Shown: positions 13,388 to 15,333 of the stretch, in pieces | Layout of the letters: every line of letters starts with the position of its first letter | Position numbering within the stretch: position 1 is the first letter of the stretch | Source of the DNA: an uncultured Chloroflexota bacterium | GTDB lineage: Bacteria > Chloroflexota > Limnocylindria > Limnocylindrales > CSP1-4 | Reading direction: 5' to 3' | DNA length: 15,333 bases | Assembly (NCBI GenBank): GCA_903924005.1 | Contig: CAIXZV010000073.1 | Coordinates: 1 to 15,333, forward strand | Notes under the pieces: generated by a model | The model's input: the letters and a program-made list of their open reading frames with translations, nothing else | Databases searched by the model: none | What the model was told of the DNA's origin: nothing | Made by a program: the position numbers and the translations under genes

Positions 13388-15333
13388 ATGCGTGAACTGC
13401 CCTCCCAGGCACGAGTTGTCATCGTGGGAGCCGGCATCGCCGGCAACGGCCTGGCGTGGCACCTGGCCCGCCTTGGCTGGCGCGACATCGTCCAGGTGGA
13501 CAAGGGCCCGCTGCCCAACCCGGGCGGCTCCACCGGCCACGCGTCAAGCTTCACGTTCCCCGTGGAGTACTCGCGGCAGATGACCGAGTGGTGCCTCGAC
13601 GGCATCGGCCAGTTCACAGATATGGGCGTGTTCACCAAGTGCGGCGGCATCGAGATTGCTCGAACCGAAGAGCGGATGCACGAGCTGCGCCGCCGCCTCT
13701 CCGCCGCCCACGCGTACGGCGTGGAGTCCGAGCTGCTGAGCCCGGCTGGCGTCAAGAAGCTGATGCCCTTCCTAGACGACACCAAGATCCTGGGCGGCTT
13801 CCACACGCCGATGGTGGGCGTCGTGGACCCGCTGCAGGCGGGCACGATCTGGCGCGAGCGGGCGGTTGAGATGGGCGCCCTGCAGACGTTCGCCAACACC
13901 GAGGTCCTGGGCGTTGACGTCGTCGGCGGCCGCATCAAGGGGCTCACCACCACGCGCGGCCACATCGCGGCCGACCTCGTCGTGGTCTGCGGCGGCGTCT
14001 GGAGCGCCAAGGTTGCCGCCATGGCGGGTGCCCGCATCCCGCTCACCCCGGCCGTCCACCAGATGATCGACGTGGGTCCGGTCCCGGAGTTTGAGGGGCT
14101 TGGCGCGCTGGAGTTCCCGGTCATCCGCGACATGGACGCCCGCATGTACGAGCGCCAGGCCGGCGGCGATCTGGAGATCGGCTCCTACGCCCACCGCTCC
14201 ATCCTGGTCCCGGTGGAGGACATCCCGTCCAACGAGCAGGCGCTCCTCACCCCCACCGAGATGCCGTTCACCCAAGAGGACTTTGACGAGCACCTCGAGA
14301 AGGCGCTCGAGCTCTACCCGGCAATCGTCGGGAACGAGAAGGTGGGCATCAAGCACGCGATCAACGGCCTGATCTCGCTCACCGCGGACGGCATGCCGCT
14401 CATCGGCGAGACCCCCGAGGTCAAGGGGCTCATCGCGTGCTCGGCGATGTGGATCAAGGAGGCGCCAAGCCTCACCCGGATGCTGGCCGAGTGGATGACC
14501 GACGGGAAGCCCGAGATGGACCCGTCAAGCGCCAACATCGCCCGCTTCTACGACACGCAGAAGACGCCGTTCCACTACGAGTCCCGCGGCGCTGAGTGGT
14601 TCCCCAAGTTCTACGGCATCGTCCATCCAGGCGAGCAGTGGGACACAGACCGCGACGTCCGCCACGGCGCCGCCCACGCCCAGCATCAGGCGCTTGGCGC
14701 CGAGTTCGTGGAGATTGCCAGCTGGGAGCGCCCCGCCTGGTATCGGAGCAACGAGCACCTGCTGGCCAAGTACGCCGACCGCCTGATGGACCGCCACCAC
14801 GAGTGGGACAGCCGCTGGTGGAGCCCCATCGCCAACGCAGAGCACCTTGCCCTGCGCGAGAGCGTGGGCCTGATTGAGAACCCGGCGTTTGCCGAGTGGG
14901 ATGTCTCGGGCCCGGGCGCCCTCGCATGGCTGCAGCACATGGCCGTGGGCCAGATCGACGTCCCCGTTGGACGCATGGTCTACACCCAGCTCCTCAACGA
15001 GGCGGGCGGCATCAGGGCCGACATCATCGTGATGCGCCTCGGCCACGACTTCTTCCGGGTTGTGGACGCGGGCTTCGCCGGCCACGCCGACATGAAGTGG
15101 ATGACCGACCACCTCCCCACGGACGGCTCGGTGAACTTCGCCGACGTCACCACGTCCTGGTCCATGATCGCGGTCTGGGGCCCCAACGCCCGCAAGGTGG
15201 TGGCCTCGGTCACCACGGACGACGTCTCCAACGAGGCCCTGCCGTACGGCAGCTGTCTGCCCATCGACATCAAGTCCGTCCGCGTGATCGCAACGCGCAT
15301 CAGCTATGCGGGCGAGCTGGGCTGGGAGCTCCA
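13388..15333 (+). CDS. FAD-dependent oxidoreductase with GcvT domain (dimethylglycine/sarcosine dehydrogenase-like), 3' end cut by the window
   Basis: At least 648 residues, open at the right edge. The N-terminal DAO-type FAD domain starts with ARVVIVGAGIAGNGLAWHLARLG (GxGxxG at 14-19). GSTGHASSF follows, where His51 aligns with the His that carries covalent FAD in dimethylglycine dehydrogenase and oxidase (GSTxHA). Substrate-domain segments include VVDPLQAG, VVVCGGVWS, and GLISLTADGMPLIGETPEVKG, followed by CSAMWIKEAPSLTRMLAEWM typical of this family. From about residue 440 the protein changes to the GcvT-like tetrahydrofolate-binding module (HHEWDSRWWSPIANAEHLALRESVGLIE, GRMVYTQLLNEAGGIRADIIV, and ISYAGELGWEL at the edge). 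Known relatives remove a methyl from dimethylglycine or sarcosine and give methylene-THF. Its position beside a betaine-type methyltransferase operon supports that role; other N-methyl amino acids remain possible. Confidence 0.9.
   Translation, partial: MRELPSQARVVIVGAGIAGNGLAWHLARLGWRDIVQVDKGPLPNPGGSTGHASSFTFPVEYSRQMTEWCLDGIGQFTDMGVFTKCGGIEIARTEERMHELRRRLSAAHAYGVESELLSPAGVKKLMPFLDDTKILGGFHTPMVGVVDPLQAGTIWRERAVEMGALQTFANTEVLGVDVVGGRIKGLTTTRGHIAADLVVVCGGVWSAKVAAMAGARIPLTPAVHQMIDVGPVPEFEGLGALEFPVIRDMDARMYERQAGGDLEIGSYAHRSILVPVEDIPSNEQALLTPTEMPFTQEDFDEHLEKALELYPAIVGNEKVGIKHAINGLISLTADGMPLIGETPEVKGLIACSAMWIKEAPSLTRMLAEWMTDGKPEMDPSSANIARFYDTQKTPFHYESRGAEWFPKFYGIVHPGEQWDTDRDVRHGAAHAQHQALGAEFVEIASWERPAWYRSNEHLLAKYADRLMDRHHEWDSRWWSPIANAEHLALRESVGLIENPAFAEWDVSGPGALAWLQHMAVGQIDVPVGRMVYTQLLNEAGGIRADIIVMRLGHDFFRVVDAGFAGHADMKWMTDHLPTDGSVNFADVTTSWSMIAVWGPNARKVVASVTTDDVSNEALPYGSCLPIDIKSVRVIATRISYAGELGWEL

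Noticed and set aside
13051..13395. Small plus-strand open frame between the second IclR gene and the oxidoreductase
   Set aside because: It mostly overlaps the end of the IclR gene in another frame, has no ribosome site or motif, and crosses the inverted repeat at 13179-13201.

Overview
The window reads as high-GC bacterial chromosome with GTG and TTG starts alongside ATG. It holds two functional blocks. The organism is uncertain. The minus-strand order yrdC–HAD–prmC–prfA–DUF1385, together with an aerobic corrinoid/betaine-type gene set, fits Chloroflexota best, but this is inference from gene content and order, not a sequence match.

Left block (279-5083, minus strand): a tight housekeeping cluster. 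Read in transcription order it is a DUF1385 membrane protein with an Ala/Glu/Pro repeat tail, release factor 1 (prfA), the release-factor glutamine methyltransferase (prmC), a Cof-type HAD phosphatase, and a YrdC/TsaC-type threonylcarbamoyl-AMP synthase. Gaps are 9-10 nt or stop/start overlaps. On both sides (1-278 and 5084-5498) lie non-coding stretches holding at least nine copies of a short, imperfectly palindromic repeat in both orientations. I do not recognise this family.

Right block (5499-15333): a one-carbon module. A minus-strand IclR regulator faces a plus-strand operon: corrinoid (B12) protein, methyl-THF:corrinoid methyltransferase, [2Fe-2S]/ASKHA reductive activator of corrinoid proteins, a non-pyrrolysine MttB/MtgB-superfamily methyltransferase, and a DinB-like protein. 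A second, clearly paralogous IclR regulator and an FAD-dependent oxidoreductase with a C-terminal GcvT-type folate domain (dimethylglycine/sarcosine dehydrogenase-like, cut by the window edge) follow.

How they may work together: the MttB-like enzyme would demethylate a methylated amine, with glycine betaine the leading guess. The methyl would pass through the corrinoid protein to tetrahydrofolate, with the activator rescuing inactive cob(II)alamin. The FAD/GcvT enzyme would oxidatively demethylate the product (for example dimethylglycine) and load the carbon on THF. A 41-bp composite palindrome between the first regulator and the operon contains two 17-bp sites of form GTTCCR-N5-YGGRAC. A third, perfectly symmetric site of the same form lies between the second regulator and the oxidoreductase, suggesting a shared regulon.
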